In this document: piece by piece, positions 26,717-35,782 of the stretch
Layout of the letters: each line of letters starts with the position of its first letter
How positions within the stretch are numbered: position 1 is the stretch's first letter
NCBI RefSeq assembly: GCF_010727605.1
Contig: NZ_AP022568.1
Span: 1,488,001 to 1,552,000 of the forward strand
Length of the DNA stretch: 64,000 nt
From: Mycobacterium simiae
Lineage (GTDB): Bacteria; Actinomycetota; Actinomycetes; Mycobacteriales; Mycobacteriaceae
Reading direction: 5' to 3'
Made by a program: the position numbers and the translations under genes
Notes under the pieces: generated by a model
Told to the model about the DNA's origin: nothing
Databases searched by the model: none
Seen by the model: only the letters and a program-made list of their open reading frames with translations

Positions 26717-28011
26717 GCGCCGATCCGATCCAAGATCAGCGGCCGCGCCGCCGGAGCGCTGTCACCGACGCTGAAGCCGCCGTCCAGCTCGGCCAGCGCG
26801 GCGGCGAAGCGTTCGGGGGTCTGGGTGTAGAGGGTGAACAACGGCTCACCGGCCGCGACGGGCTCACCCGGACGCCGGTGAATCCGGACGCCGGCGCCGG
26901 GTTGCACACCGCCACCCGGCCGGGACCTGCCCGCACCGAGTCGCCAAGCCGTCAACCCCACTGCCATAGCGTCGATAGTCCCCATTGTGCCGCTCCGCGC
27001 GGCAAGCACGGTTTCCGAATGCGATCCGATTGGCAACGGTACGGATAAATCGCCACCCTGCGCGGCGACCAGCCGGCGGAATAGGTCCATCGCGGTGCCG
27101 TCGCGCAGCGTCTCGGCGGGATCGCGGCCGTCGATGCCGGCCAGCGACAGCATCTCGGCGGCCAACCGCACGGTCAGCTCCACGACGTCGGCCGGCCCGC
27201 CGCCGGCCAGCACCGCCAGCGCCTCGTCAACCTCGAGCGCGTTGCCGACGGCGGCGCCCAGCGGGCACTCCATGTCGGTGAGCACCGCGCGGGTAGGCAC
27301 ACCATGCGCCGCGCCCAACTCCACCATGGTCCGAGCGAGTTCGCGGCATTGCGACTCCGGTAACAACGCACCCGAACCGACCTTGACGTCGAGCACCAGC
27401 GCGCCGACGCCCTCGGCCAGTTTCTTGCTCATCACCGAGCTGGCGATCAGCGGCAGCGAGTCGACGGTCGAGGTGATGTCCCGCAGCGCGTAGATCTTCT
27501 TGTCGGCCGGCGCCAACTCCCCGGCGGCGAATATCGCCGCGCCAATGTCGCAAAGCTGTTGGCGCACTTGACCAATGGAGACCTCTGCGGTGAAACCCGC
27601 GATGGATTCCAGCTTGTCCAGCGTGCCGCCGGTATGGCCCAGCCCGCGGCCGGAGACCTTCGGCACCGCGGCACCGCAGGCCGCGACGACGGGCACCAGT
27701 ACCAGCGTGGTCTTGTCGCCGACACCACCGGTGGAGTGTTTGTCCACCGTCATCAGCGGCCTACCGCCCGAGCTCAACCCAGTGAAATCCAGTCGCTCAC
27801 CCGACGCCAGCATCGCCACCGTCCAGCGGGCGAGCTCACCGTGGTCCAGCCCGCGCCAAAAGATCGCCATCAACAGCGCGGCCATCTGTTCGTCGGCGAC
27901 GCGGCCGTCGGTGAAGGCATCGATGACCCAGTCGATCGCCGCATCCGAGAGCCGGCCGCCGTCGCGCTTGGTCCGGATGATCGTCGGCGCGTCGAAAGCG
28001 ATGTCGCTCAA
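26713..28011 (-). CDS. deoA: Thymidine phosphorylase
   Basis: 432 residues, close to the 427 of the M. tuberculosis enzyme as remembered. Phosphorolyses thymidine and deoxyuridine. Visible: [14 protein letters not shown] near the start, the phosphate/substrate site [29 protein letters not shown] signature, and [20 protein letters not shown]. The start is TTG overlapping the cdd stop (TTGA); in-frame sequence further upstream is antisense-like shadow inside cdd and was rejected. Coupled to add downstream. Confidence 0.92.
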   Translation of the reverse strand: MSDIAFDAPTIIRTKRDGGRLSDAAIDWVIDAFTDGRVADEQMAALLMAIFWRGLDHGELARWTVAMLASGERLDFTGLSSGGRPLMTVDKHSTGGVGDKTTLVLVPVVAACGAAVPKVSGRGLGHTGGTLDKLESIAGFTAEVSIGQVRQQLCDIGAAIFAAGELAPADKKIYALRDITSTVDSLPLIASSVMSKKLAEGVGALVLDVKVGSGALLPESQCRELARTMVELGAAHGVPTRAVLTDMECPLGAAVGNALEVDEALAVLAGGGPADVVELTVRLAAEMLSLAGIDGRDPAETLRDGTAMDLFRRLVAAQGGDLSVPLPIGSHSETVLAARSGTMGTIDAMAVGLTAWRLGAGRSRPGGGVQPGAGVRIHRRPGEPVAAGEPLFTLYTQTPERFAAALAELDGGFSVGDSAPAARPLILDRIGA

Positions 28012-28409
28012 GGACGCCCCCGGGCCAAGTCGTCGCCGTCGAACGGATCGGGAAGCAACTCGACGAGCCGGCGCGGCCCGGCCGGATGCGCGATCAGCAA
28101 GTCGCGGCCGCCGTGCTCCAGCAATACCTGCCGACAGCGCCCGCACGGCATCAGCAACGCGCCGCGTGAGTCAACACACACCAGGGCGGTCAACCGGCCG
28201 CCACCCGTCGTATGCAGGGCAGACACCACTCCGCATTCGGCACAGAGACCCAGGCCATATGAGACATTTTCCACATTGCAGCCGATAACCACCCGTCCGT
28301 CGTCGACCAAAGCGGCCGCCCCGACGGGGAATTGAGAATACGGCGCATAGGCCCCCGCCGCTGCCTGTATGGCTTTGTCCCGCAGCATATTCCAGTCGAT
28401 AGCAGCCAT
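28008..28409 (-). CDS. cdd: Cytidine deaminase
   Basis: 133 residues. Zinc-dependent deamination of cytidine and deoxycytidine. Active site CAECG (zinc Cys plus catalytic Glu) and PCGRCRQ (two zinc cysteines), with the N-terminal YAPYSQFPVGAA and CNVENVSYG segments. First gene of the overlapping operon cdd-deoA-add; divergent from sdhC across a 160-bp intergenic region. Confidence 0.93.
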   Translation of the reverse strand: MAAIDWNMLRDKAIQAAAGAYAPYSQFPVGAAALVDDGRVVIGCNVENVSYGLGLCAECGVVSALHTTGGGRLTALVCVDSRGALLMPCGRCRQVLLEHGGRDLLIAHPAGPRRLVELLPDPFDGDDLARGRP

Positions 28410-28494
28410 CTTCCAATCCCAGTCACCGTTGGGTTCAGATCGAGATAAACAACCCTAGCGGTGGCACGAAAGCGCCGGTCTCAGATGGTCTTAT

Positions 28495-28521
28495 CCGGTA
28501 CCGGACGCATCGTTACCGGAC
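28495..28521. promoter_or_regulatory. TACCGGAC direct repeat upstream of sdhC
   Basis: TACCGGAC occurs at 28499-28506 and 28514-28521, 15 bp apart, and the first copy is part of the palindrome CCGGTACCGG (28495-28504). The site lies between cdd and sdhC and may be an operator for the sdh operon. The regulator is unknown. Confidence 0.35.
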
Positions 28522-28569
28522 TAAGCTCAGTTTCCCGGCCTTACTTTCGCAGACGATTTAAGGACTGGT

Positions 28570-29013
28570 TTGAGCACACAGGCGACAACCGCAGATTCCG
28601 CATCACCGACACCGTCACCGGAGTCAGTACGCAAACGGCGGCCACCTCGGACCCTGTATCGGGGAGATCCGGGCATGTGGTCGTGGGTGCTGCATCGCAT
28701 CTCCGGCGCAACGATCTTCTTCTTCCTATTTGTCCACGTCTTGGACACCGCCCTGGTCCGGGTCAGCCCGCAGGCCTACAACGAGGTGATCCAGACCTAC
28801 AAGACCCCGATCGTCGGCCTGATGGAGTTCGGGTTGGTCGCCGCGGTGCTTTTCCACGCGCTCAACGGGATCCGCGTCATCCTGATCGACTTCTGGTCGG
28901 AGGGACCGCGGCATCAGAAGACGATGTTGTGGATCATCGCCGTCATCTACCTGTTGGTCATGGTGCCGGCCGCGGTGACCATCGGCATTCACATGATGGA
29001 GCACTTCCGATGA
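28570..29013 (+). CDS. sdhC: Succinate dehydrogenase cytochrome b subunit
   Basis: 147 residues with three membrane helices (about 40-62, 84-104, 118-140). Haem ligand candidates in WVLHRISG and the HVLDTAL helix, as in SdhC. Anchors SdhAB and passes electrons to menaquinone. Start TTG, with AAGGA five bases upstream. First gene of sdhCDAB; stop overlaps sdhD (ATGA). Confidence 0.92.
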   Translation: MSTQATTADSASPTPSPESVRKRRPPRTLYRGDPGMWSWVLHRISGATIFFFLFVHVLDTALVRVSPQAYNEVIQTYKTPIVGLMEFGLVAAVLFHALNGIRVILIDFWSEGPRHQKTMLWIIAVIYLLVMVPAAVTIGIHMMEHFR

Positions 29014-29492
29014 GCAGCCCCGACCTTCAACTCGGGCCTCAATACCAGCGGGGCGAGGCGGCGCCGGTTCTGCAACGCAGCCACGATCGCCCGCCCAGCC
29101 TGGACAACCCGCGCTCCCCGCGCCGCCGAGCCGGCATTCCCAACTTCGAGAAGTTCGCGTGGCTGTTCATGCGGTTCTCCGGGATCGCCCTGATATTTCT
29201 GGCGATCGGGCACCTGTTCATCATGCTGATGTGGGACAACGGCGTCTACCGGATCGACTTCAACTACGTGGCGCAGCGGTGGGCGTCGCCGTTCTGGCAA
29301 TTCTGGGACCTGGCGCTGCTGTGGCTGGCCCAACTGCATGGCGGTAACGGCCTGCGCACCATCATCGACGACTACAGCCGCAAGGACAGCACCCGGTTCT
29401 GGCTGAACAGCCTGCTGCTGCTGTCGATGGGCTTCACGTTGGTGCTGGGTACCTACGTGCTGGTGACGTTCGACCCGAATATCGGAGGCTAA
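29010..29492 (+). CDS. sdhD: Succinate dehydrogenase membrane anchor subunit
   Basis: 160 residues. A soluble N-terminal stretch of about 50 residues, then three membrane helices with the RFSGIALIFLAIGHLF segment (haem-binding histidine), WLAQLHGGNG, and a C-terminal helix. Works with SdhC as the quinone-reactive anchor. ATG overlaps the sdhC stop. Orthologue of Rv3317. Confidence 0.92.
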   Translation: MSSPDLQLGPQYQRGEAAPVLQRSHDRPPSLDNPRSPRRRAGIPNFEKFAWLFMRFSGIALIFLAIGHLFIMLMWDNGVYRIDFNYVAQRWASPFWQFWDLALLWLAQLHGGNGLRTIIDDYSRKDSTRFWLNSLLLLSMGFTLVLGTYVLVTFDPNIGG

Positions 29493-29495
29493 CCC

Positions 29496-31250
29496 GTGAT
29501 CCAGCAACACCGATACGACGTGGTGATCGTCGGGGCGGGCGGCGCCGGCATGCGGGCCGCCGTCGAGGCCGGGCCGCGGGTTCGCACCGCTGTATTGACC
29601 AAGCTCTACCCCACCCGTAGCCACACCGGCGCCGCCCAGGGCGGCATGTGCGCCGCGCTGGCCAACGTCGAAGACGACAACTGGGAATGGCACACCTTCG
29701 ACACCGTCAAGGGCGGTGACTATCTTGCCGACCAGGATGCCGTCGAGATCATGTGCAAGGAAGCCATCGACGCGGTGCTCGACCTGGAAAAGATGGGGAT
29801 GCCGTTCAACCGCACCCCCGAGGGCCGCATCGATCAGCGCCGGTTCGGCGGCCACACCCGCGACCACGGTAAGGCCCCGGTGCGCCGGGCCTGCTATGCC
29901 GCGGACCGCACCGGCCACATGATCCTGCAGACGCTGTACCAAAACTGCGTCAAGCACGACGTGCAGTTCTTCAACGAGTTCTATGCGCTCGATCTGGTCC
30001 TCACCCAAACCCCGGGCGGCCCGGTCGCCACCGGGGTGGTCGCCTACGAGCTGGCCACCGGGCGCATCCACGTCTTCCACGCCAAGGCCGTGGTGCTGGC
30101 CACCGGCGGCTCGGGCCGGATGTACAAGACCACGTCCAACGCGCACACCCTGACCGGCGACGGCATCGGCATTGTCTTCCGTAAGGGACTTCCGTTGGAG
30201 GACATGGAATTTCACCAGTTCCACCCCACCGGCCTGGCCGGCCTGGGCATCTTGATCTCCGAGGCCGTGCGCGGCGAGGGCGGCCGGTTGCTCAACGGTG
30301 AGGGTGAGCGCTTCATGGAGCGTTACGCCCCGACGATCGTCGACCTGGCGCCCCGCGACATCGTCGCTCGCTCAATGGTTCTGGAGGTTCTGGAGGGTCG
30401 CGGCGCCGGACCGCACAAGGACTACGTCTACATCGACGTGCGCCACCTCGGCGAGGACGTGCTGGAGTCCAAGCTGCCGGACATCACCGAGTTCGCCCGC
30501 ACCTACCTGGGTGTGGACCCGGTCAAGGAGCTGGTGCCGGTCTACCCGACGTGTCACTACGTGATGGGCGGTATCCCCACCACCGTCACCGGACAAGTGT
30601 TGCGCGACAACACCTCTACCGTCCCGGGCTTGTACGCGGCCGGTGAGTGCGCCTGCGTGTCGGTGCACGGCGCCAACCGGCTGGGCACCAATTCGCTGTT
30701 GGACATCAACGTCTTCGGCCGCCGCGCCGGCATCGCCGCGGCCAGTTACGCCCAAGGTCACGACTTCGTCGACATGCCGCCGAATCCGGAGTCGATGGTG
30801 GTCGGCTGGGTGGCCGACATCTTGAGCGAACACGGCAACGAACGCGTCGCCGATATCCGCGGCGCGCTGCAGCAGACGATGGACAACAACGCCGCGGTGT
30901 TCCGTACCGAGGAGACGCTCAAGCAGGCGCTCACCGACATCCATGCGCTCAAAGAGCGCTATTCCCGAATCACCGTGCACGACAAGGGGAAACGTTTCAA
31001 CAGCGACTTGCTCGAGGCCATCGAACTGGGCTTCCTGTTGGAGTTGGCCGAAGTCACCGTGGTCGGTGCGCTGAATCGCAAGGAGTCCCGCGGCGGCCAC
31101 GCCCGCGAGGACTACCCCAACCGCGACGACGTGAACTACATGCGCCACACGATGGCCTACAAGCAGGGCAGCGAGTTGTTGAGTGACATCGCGCTGGACT
31201 TCAAACCCGTCGTGCAGACGCGCTACGAACCCAAGGAGCGGAAGTACTGA
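29496..31250 (+). CDS. sdhA: Succinate dehydrogenase flavoprotein subunit
   Basis: 584 residues. FAD motif VIVGAGGAGMRAA near residue 12, flavin-attachment SHTGAAQGG (covalent FAD histidine), active-site segments HTRDHGKAPVRR and EFHQFHPTG, and GANRLGTNSLLD. Oxidises succinate to fumarate. Start GTG with GGAGG seven bases upstream. The stop overlaps the sdhB ATG by one base. Confidence 0.95.
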   Translation: MIQQHRYDVVIVGAGGAGMRAAVEAGPRVRTAVLTKLYPTRSHTGAAQGGMCAALANVEDDNWEWHTFDTVKGGDYLADQDAVEIMCKEAIDAVLDLEKMGMPFNRTPEGRIDQRRFGGHTRDHGKAPVRRACYAADRTGHMILQTLYQNCVKHDVQFFNEFYALDLVLTQTPGGPVATGVVAYELATGRIHVFHAKAVVLATGGSGRMYKTTSNAHTLTGDGIGIVFRKGLPLEDMEFHQFHPTGLAGLGILISEAVRGEGGRLLNGEGERFMERYAPTIVDLAPRDIVARSMVLEVLEGRGAGPHKDYVYIDVRHLGEDVLESKLPDITEFARTYLGVDPVKELVPVYPTCHYVMGGIPTTVTGQVLRDNTSTVPGLYAAGECACVSVHGANRLGTNSLLDINVFGRRAGIAAASYAQGHDFVDMPPNPESMVVGWVADILSEHGNERVADIRGALQQTMDNNAAVFRTEETLKQALTDIHALKERYSRITVHDKGKRFNSDLLEAIELGFLLELAEVTVVGALNRKESRGGHAREDYPNRDDVNYMRHTMAYKQGSELLSDIALDFKPVVQTRYEPKERKY

Positions 31251-32068
31251 TGTCGGTAGAAGCACCGGACGCACCAGAGGCCTTGCCCGGCGAGCCGCCG
31301 CTGCCCCCGATCCCGGACGGCGCCGTGATGGTGACCCTGAAGATCGCACGGTTCAACCCCGACGACCCTGACGCGTTCGCCGAAACCGGTGGCTGGCAAA
31401 GCTTTCGGGTGCCCTGCCTGCCCAGCGACCGGTTGCTGAACCTGCTGATCTACATCAAGGGGTACCTGGACGGCACGCTGACCTTCCGGCGCTCCTGCGC
31501 GCACGGCGTGTGCGGCTCGGACGCGATGCGGATCAACGGCGTGAACCGGCTGGCGTGCAAGGTGCTGATGCGCGACCTGCTGCCCACCCAGAAGAACGGG
31601 AAGGGGCCGGGCAAGGCGCTCACCATCACGGTCGAGCCGATTCGCGGGTTGCCCGTGGAGAAGGACCTGGTGGTTGACATGGAGCCGTTCTTCGACGCCT
31701 ACCGTGCTATCAAGCCTTACCTGATCACGACCGGCAACCCGCCGACCCGGGAACGCATTCAGAGCCCGACCGACCGGGCCCGCTACGACGACACCACCAA
31801 GTGCATCCTCTGCGCGTGCTGCACCACCAGCTGCCCGGTGTTCTGGAGCGAAGGCACCTACTTCGGGCCGGCCGCGATCGTCAACGCCCACCGGTTCATC
31901 TTCGACAGCCGCGACGAGGCCGCCGGTGAACGCCTGGACATCCTCAACGAGGTCGACGGCGTTTGGCGCTGTCGCACCACGTTCAACTGCACGGAGTCCT
32001 GCCCGCGCGGCATTCAGGTAACCAAGGCAATCCAAGAGGTCAAGCGCGCGCTGATGTTCTCGCGCTGA
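31250..32068 (+). CDS. sdhB: Succinate dehydrogenase iron-sulfur subunit
   Basis: 272 residues. [2Fe-2S] site CAHGVCGSDAM plus a following cysteine, [4Fe-4S] site CILCACCTTSCPV, and [3Fe-4S] site with CRTTFNCTESCPRGI. Transfers electrons from SdhA to the quinone site. Last gene of sdhCDAB. Its 3' end overlaps the convergent downstream gene by 29 bp. Confidence 0.95.
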   Translation: MSVEAPDAPEALPGEPPLPPIPDGAVMVTLKIARFNPDDPDAFAETGGWQSFRVPCLPSDRLLNLLIYIKGYLDGTLTFRRSCAHGVCGSDAMRINGVNRLACKVLMRDLLPTQKNGKGPGKALTITVEPIRGLPVEKDLVVDMEPFFDAYRAIKPYLITTGNPPTRERIQSPTDRARYDDTTKCILCACCTTSCPVFWSEGTYFGPAAIVNAHRFIFDSRDEAAGERLDILNEVDGVWRCRTTFNCTESCPRGIQVTKAIQEVKRALMFSR

Positions 32069-32486
32069 GCGTGCCGGCGTTGTACTCGAGCAGGACATCG
32101 CCGACCACCAGCAACCAGGCCTGCTCGTCGATGCACAACCGACTGGCGGTGAGCACCACCCGGTCGGGATCACCGGGCAGCAGGGACGCCGCGAACAACC
32201 GGCCGGTGTGCATATCGAAGCTGGCGAGCTGCCGCGCGACCACGTCCGCCACGCTGCCGCCGGGCGGCTCCACGCCCCACGACCAGCCGCCCCCGGGTCG
32301 CGTCATCCACACGTTGAGCCGTGATTCGAACACGGTGCCGAGATCGGGGTGAGCGGCGAAGACGGCTTCGATCGCGGCCCGCATCCGTCCCTGGTCCAGG
32401 CGCGCTTCGGACACCAGCACCTCGGTGTGGGTCGCCGGTTCGATGTCCTCCAGTCGAGGTGGCTCGTCAAAGAAGCAATACGTCAT
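32040..32486 (-). CDS. Stand-alone condensation-domain-like half protein
   Basis: 148 residues from ATG 32486 (a GTG at 32492 would add two). The fold signals, RAAIEAVFAAHPDLGTVFE followed by a strand and VVLTASRLCIDEQAWLLV, resemble the N-terminal half of NRPS/acyltransferase condensation domains (CoA-dependent acyltransferase superfamily). The position of the catalytic HHxxxDG motif reads SRLCIDEQ, so both histidines are gone and the protein is probably not an active condensation enzyme. It could be a binding or regulatory remnant. Divergent from the CMD gene (81 bp); tail overlaps sdhB. Confidence 0.55.
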   Translation of the reverse strand: MTYCFFDEPPRLEDIEPATHTEVLVSEARLDQGRMRAAIEAVFAAHPDLGTVFESRLNVWMTRPGGGWSWGVEPPGGSVADVVARQLASFDMHTGRLFAASLLPGDPDRVVLTASRLCIDEQAWLLVVGDVLLEYNAGTLSARTSARA

Positions 32487-32532
32487 GAGCACACCCTCGG
32501 CGGAGATTCTTGGAGGATTCTTGACAAGTTCT

Positions 32533-32559
32533 GGTCACACTCGCCCACACCGCGTCGTC
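32533..32559 (+). promoter_or_regulatory. ECF41-type sigma promoter of the CMD gene
   Basis: GGTCACA (32533-32539), 16-bp spacer, CGTC (32556-32559). The ECF41 consensus as I remember it is TGTCACA and CGTC, so there is one mismatch. The -10 element ends nine bases before the ATG, so the mRNA would have almost no leader. SigJ, encoded 2 kb away, is an ECF41-type factor. Confidence 0.55.
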
Positions 32560-32567
32560 TGAGGGGT

Positions 32568-33149
32568 ATGACACAGAAAACTCGCATCGAGCCCCTACCG
32601 CCCCAACGCGCCGGCCTGATGACCCGGGCCATGTACCGATTCGCCAAACGCCGCTTCGGCCAGGTTCCCGAACCGTTCGCCGTGACCGCACATCATCGCA
32701 AGCTGCTGGTCGCCGGTGCCGTGCACGAGACGATGGTCGAGCGGGCCTGCCGGACGCTGCCCGCCAGCGTGCGCGAGCTCGCGGTGTTCTGGACTGCCCG
32801 CGCGATCGGCTGTTCCTGGTGCGTGGACTTCGGAGCCATGTTGCAGCGCCTGGACGGCCTGGACATCCAGCGGCTCCAGGAGATCGACGACTACGCCACC
32901 TCCGCGGCATTCACCGACGACGAGCGCGCCGCCATCGCCTACGCCGACGCGCTGACCACCGACCCGCACACCGTCACCGACGAACAGGTCGAAGGTCTGC
33001 GGGCTCGTTTCGGCGATGCCGGGGTGATCGAGCTGACGTATCAGATCGGGCTGGAGAACATGCGGGCCCGGATGAACTCCGCGCTGGGCATCACCGAGCA
33101 GGGCTTCAATTCCGGTGATAGCTGCCGCATTCCGTGGGCGACCGGATAG
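32568..33149 (+). CDS. Carboxymuconolactone decarboxylase/AhpD-family protein
   Basis: 193 residues. The central CMD domain (about 45-130) has the redox motif CSWCVDFGA, like the CxxC..H site of AhpD-type alkylhydroperoxidases. Probably a small-thiol peroxidase-like or decarboxylase-like cytoplasmic enzyme; the exact reaction is unknown. In the ECF41 sigma family such genes are typical neighbours and targets. ATG 32568 was chosen from the promoter position; the frame is open further upstream but has no start signal there. Confidence 0.85.
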   Translation: MTQKTRIEPLPPQRAGLMTRAMYRFAKRRFGQVPEPFAVTAHHRKLLVAGAVHETMVERACRTLPASVRELAVFWTARAIGCSWCVDFGAMLQRLDGLDIQRLQEIDDYATSAAFTDDERAAIAYADALTTDPHTVTDEQVEGLRARFGDAGVIELTYQIGLENMRARMNSALGITEQGFNSGDSCRIPWATG

Positions 33150-33157
33150 CCGGCCAC

Positions 33158-34741
33158 TCAGGCGATGCTCTCCTGGTGGATCAGCTGCGGCGTGGGATCC
33201 AGCCGCGCCACCTGAAAATACCTGGCGGCCATCGGTTTTCCGGCTCCGTTCAGGTTCAGGATCTGGAAACCCCGGTGATAGAAGTCTTCGTGCCGGCCGA
33301 GCTGGAGGTCCGGCCGCTTAAGGGGTACCGGAAAGTCGACGGCATAGGGTCGGTCGCGGACGTTGACCGGTATCGCCGCGTGGCCGCAGCAACGCCCCTT
33401 CGGCAGCGTCCGCAAGGTCGCCGCGTCGGCGCCGAGGTCCGCCGGCCAGCCGGGCGGTACATAGTCGTCGGCGAAGATCCCGAGGTTGTGCTCGTGGCCC
33501 CAGAACCACGCCGCCACGTGCTGCCCGAACAGCGGGCCGACCTGACGCCACAGGTCGGTGTCGACCCAGCCGCGGTGGAGATCGGTCGGATCGGGGCGGA
33601 TGCCACCGCCGCCGGCGGCCTGTTGCCGTTGTGCGCGCCCGACCTCCCATCGCGCCGAGTACAGCTGATGGTGGGACAACAACACCGAGCGACCGGGAAA
33701 CGAGGTCGCGTGCCGAATGTGCCAGTCGACTTCGTCGTCGCGCAACCGCACCATCGCTGGCTGCGGCACCGACAACGTGACCGCGGGTGAATCGGGATCA
33801 AGCGGAATTTCGGGGTGGCGGCGGTGCAGTACCGCAAGCACCGCCCGCTGCGCCTCGATGGGCATGCTGATGGTGTGGCCGTAGAAGCCGGTATCCATTC
33901 CCAGGAACTGCCACCCGTCGTCGGCCGAGCGCAGCGCGAAATAGCTGGCTCGCTGGCGCTGGTCCGGTGTCATCCGCAACGCTGGGCCGTCCAGCGCCGC
34001 GAGGTAGGCGTGCGCGCCGGTGAAGTACTCGTGATTGCCCGGCACCCCGAATATCGGTGCGCGGTGGCCGGTCGCGGTGAACACCGACTCGAACAACCCG
34101 ACAAAGCGGTGGTCGAACTCGAAGGCGGTTCCCGAGTAGTAGACGTCTCCAAGGTGCAGAATCGCGTCCGGCCGAAACGACAGCGCGGCAACCAGCGTCG
34201 CCGCCGCCAGGTCGGTGCCGGTGCCGACGTCACCGACGACGGCGATCGTCGCGTCGGCGGGCAGCCGCCATTCGATCAACCCGAAGTCGACATCGCCGTT
34301 TCCTGCCTCCGGTGCTTGCCAGCAGCGGTAGGCCGGGGCGCCGGGTAGGTGGTACGGATACTCGGCGTAGTACTCAAAGTACTTCTCCCCCAGCTGATCT
34401 AGCGCCGAGTCCTGGCGCGCAAAGGTGCTGAGCTGCTGGCGAAGTTCGGCCGTCAGCACGGGATCATCGTTCAGCCGCGAGTGCGCGAGCCGCTGGTGAA
34501 GTTCGGAGAGGTAGGCGATGATGTCCGGATCCCGGTGGGCGGGCCCGGCACGGCGCGGCCGGCGGACCGGACGGCCGGATTCCAGCGCCCGAACATGCCG
34601 ATCGATGCCGGCCAGTGTGGGGTTGGCGGCCCAGTCGAGATCGGCTGTGCGGCCGGCGGTGCCGCCGAGTACCTCGGCGGCGGCAGAACGCCACAGTGCG
34701 GCATGGAGATTTTCCGAATACGCCGTCGTAGGGTCCGGCAC
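33158..34741 (-). CDS. Calcineurin-like metallophosphoesterase
   Basis: 527 residues. The catalytic domain (about 160-430) carries all metallophosphatase motifs: GDVGTG, LGDVYYSG, PGNHEY, SHHQLYS and GHEHN. An N-terminal helical region of about 150 residues precedes it, and the C-terminal 80 residues form an extra domain with PKGRCCGHAAIPV. No signal peptide. The substrate may be a nucleotide, phospholipid or phosphoprotein. Start: the second of two tandem GTG codons (34741) is eight bases from a TACAAT box; GTG 34744 is five bases away. It lies between the CMD gene and sigJ. Confidence 0.85.
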   Translation of the reverse strand: MPDPTTAYSENLHAALWRSAAAEVLGGTAGRTADLDWAANPTLAGIDRHVRALESGRPVRRPRRAGPAHRDPDIIAYLSELHQRLAHSRLNDDPVLTAELRQQLSTFARQDSALDQLGEKYFEYYAEYPYHLPGAPAYRCWQAPEAGNGDVDFGLIEWRLPADATIAVVGDVGTGTDLAAATLVAALSFRPDAILHLGDVYYSGTAFEFDHRFVGLFESVFTATGHRAPIFGVPGNHEYFTGAHAYLAALDGPALRMTPDQRQRASYFALRSADDGWQFLGMDTGFYGHTISMPIEAQRAVLAVLHRRHPEIPLDPDSPAVTLSVPQPAMVRLRDDEVDWHIRHATSFPGRSVLLSHHQLYSARWEVGRAQRQQAAGGGGIRPDPTDLHRGWVDTDLWRQVGPLFGQHVAAWFWGHEHNLGIFADDYVPPGWPADLGADAATLRTLPKGRCCGHAAIPVNVRDRPYAVDFPVPLKRPDLQLGRHEDFYHRGFQILNLNGAGKPMAARYFQVARLDPTPQLIHQESIA

Positions 34742-34748
34742 CACCCCG

Positions 34749-34754
34749 ATTGTA
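34749..34754 (-). promoter_or_regulatory. -10 box of the metallophosphoesterase gene
   Basis: TACAAT on the minus strand; it ends eight bases before the GTG at 34741. Confidence 0.45.
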
Positions 34755-34801
34755 GGGAGCCCGGGACGGTTTCCGGCTCGCGCCGTAATAGGTAAGTCCT
34801 A

Positions 34802-35701
34802 TCAGCCTTTTCGCAGCGGAGACCCGGTGAACTTATCCGGGTTGGCGATATCCCATAGCGCGCAGACCTTTCCGTCGCGCACGGTGACGGCGGTGATTCG
34901 CGGCAGCATATGTCGGTATCCCTCGCTGGCGGGGCAGCCGGCGGTGTAGATGCCGAGTTCGCCGTTGACCAAACCTAATTCATACGCCGTATACATCGAA
35001 GGGCCATACCGTTGTGCCAGACCGAGCATGAAGCGGACCACCTTGTCAGCTCCGTGGATGACCTGGACAGCCGTCGGCGCCTTGCCGTTCGAGTCGCCGG
35101 TGAACGTGACGTCGGGATGCAGCAGCGACACCACAGTGTCCAGGTCGCCTTCCGACATGGCGGCCAACAGCCGGCCGACCACCTCGTTGTGCGACGGGTC
35201 AGGCCGCGGCGGCGGGTCGGCCGCGACCGCCTTGCGGGCCCGCGAAGCCAGTTGCCGCGCGGCTACTTCGGTGGTGCCCAGCACCTCGGCCACCTCCGAG
35301 AACGGCAGCGAGAACCCGTCGTGCAACACGAACGCGACCCGCTGATCCGGTGACAGCCGCTCTAGGACCACCATCGCCGCGAACCGGGCATCCTCGTCGG
35401 CCACCACGGCGTTGAGCGGATCGGCGCGGTCGAGGCCGGTGACCACCGGCTCTGGCAACCAGTTGCCCGTGTATGTCTCGCGCCGGTGGGCGGCCGACCG
35501 GAGCCGGTCCAGCCCCAATCGGCTGACCACGGTGGTCAGCCAGGCCCGCAAGTCGGTGATCGGCGCATCCTGCTTGTCCCAGCGCAGCCAGGCCTCCTGG
35601 ACGATGTCCTCGGCATCGAACACCGTGCCCATCAGCCGGTAGGCGACGGCCATCAGGTGCGGCCGCAGCTCCTCGAAATCGCTGACCTGTGTCGAGGCCA
35701 T
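34802..35701 (-). CDS. sigJ: ECF sigma factor SigJ with SnoaL-like C-terminal domain
   Basis: 299 residues. Sigma region 2 (about 8-75, with VFDAEDIVQEAWLRW) and region 4 (about 110-165, with LSPDQRVAFVLHDGFSLPFSEVAEVLG) are followed by a SnoaL/NTF2-like domain (about 180-290). The linker contains GDSNGKAPTA, at the place of the DGGGK-type motif of ECF41 factors, whose C-terminal domain acts in place of an anti-sigma factor; no separate anti-sigma gene is seen. ATG at 35701 is seven bases from a TAGGCT box. M. tuberculosis SigJ is linked to peroxide resistance. Targets likely include the nearby CMD gene. Confidence 0.9.
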   Translation of the reverse strand: MASTQVSDFEELRPHLMAVAYRLMGTVFDAEDIVQEAWLRWDKQDAPITDLRAWLTTVVSRLGLDRLRSAAHRRETYTGNWLPEPVVTGLDRADPLNAVVADEDARFAAMVVLERLSPDQRVAFVLHDGFSLPFSEVAEVLGTTEVAARQLASRARKAVAADPPPRPDPSHNEVVGRLLAAMSEGDLDTVVSLLHPDVTFTGDSNGKAPTAVQVIHGADKVVRFMLGLAQRYGPSMYTAYELGLVNGELGIYTAGCPASEGYRHMLPRITAVTVRDGKVCALWDIANPDKFTGSPLRKG

Positions 35702-35707
35702 GCCCAG

Positions 35708-35713
35708 AGCCTA
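35708..35713 (-). promoter_or_regulatory. -10 box of sigJ (leaderless)
   Basis: TAGGCT on the minus strand ends seven bases before the sigJ ATG. Confidence 0.5.
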
Positions 35714-35782
35714 TGCGCAGTCGGGCAACCTCCGTGCAGGCATGCACAACCCGCATCCCGTCCGTGCCAGCACAGTGGAGGC

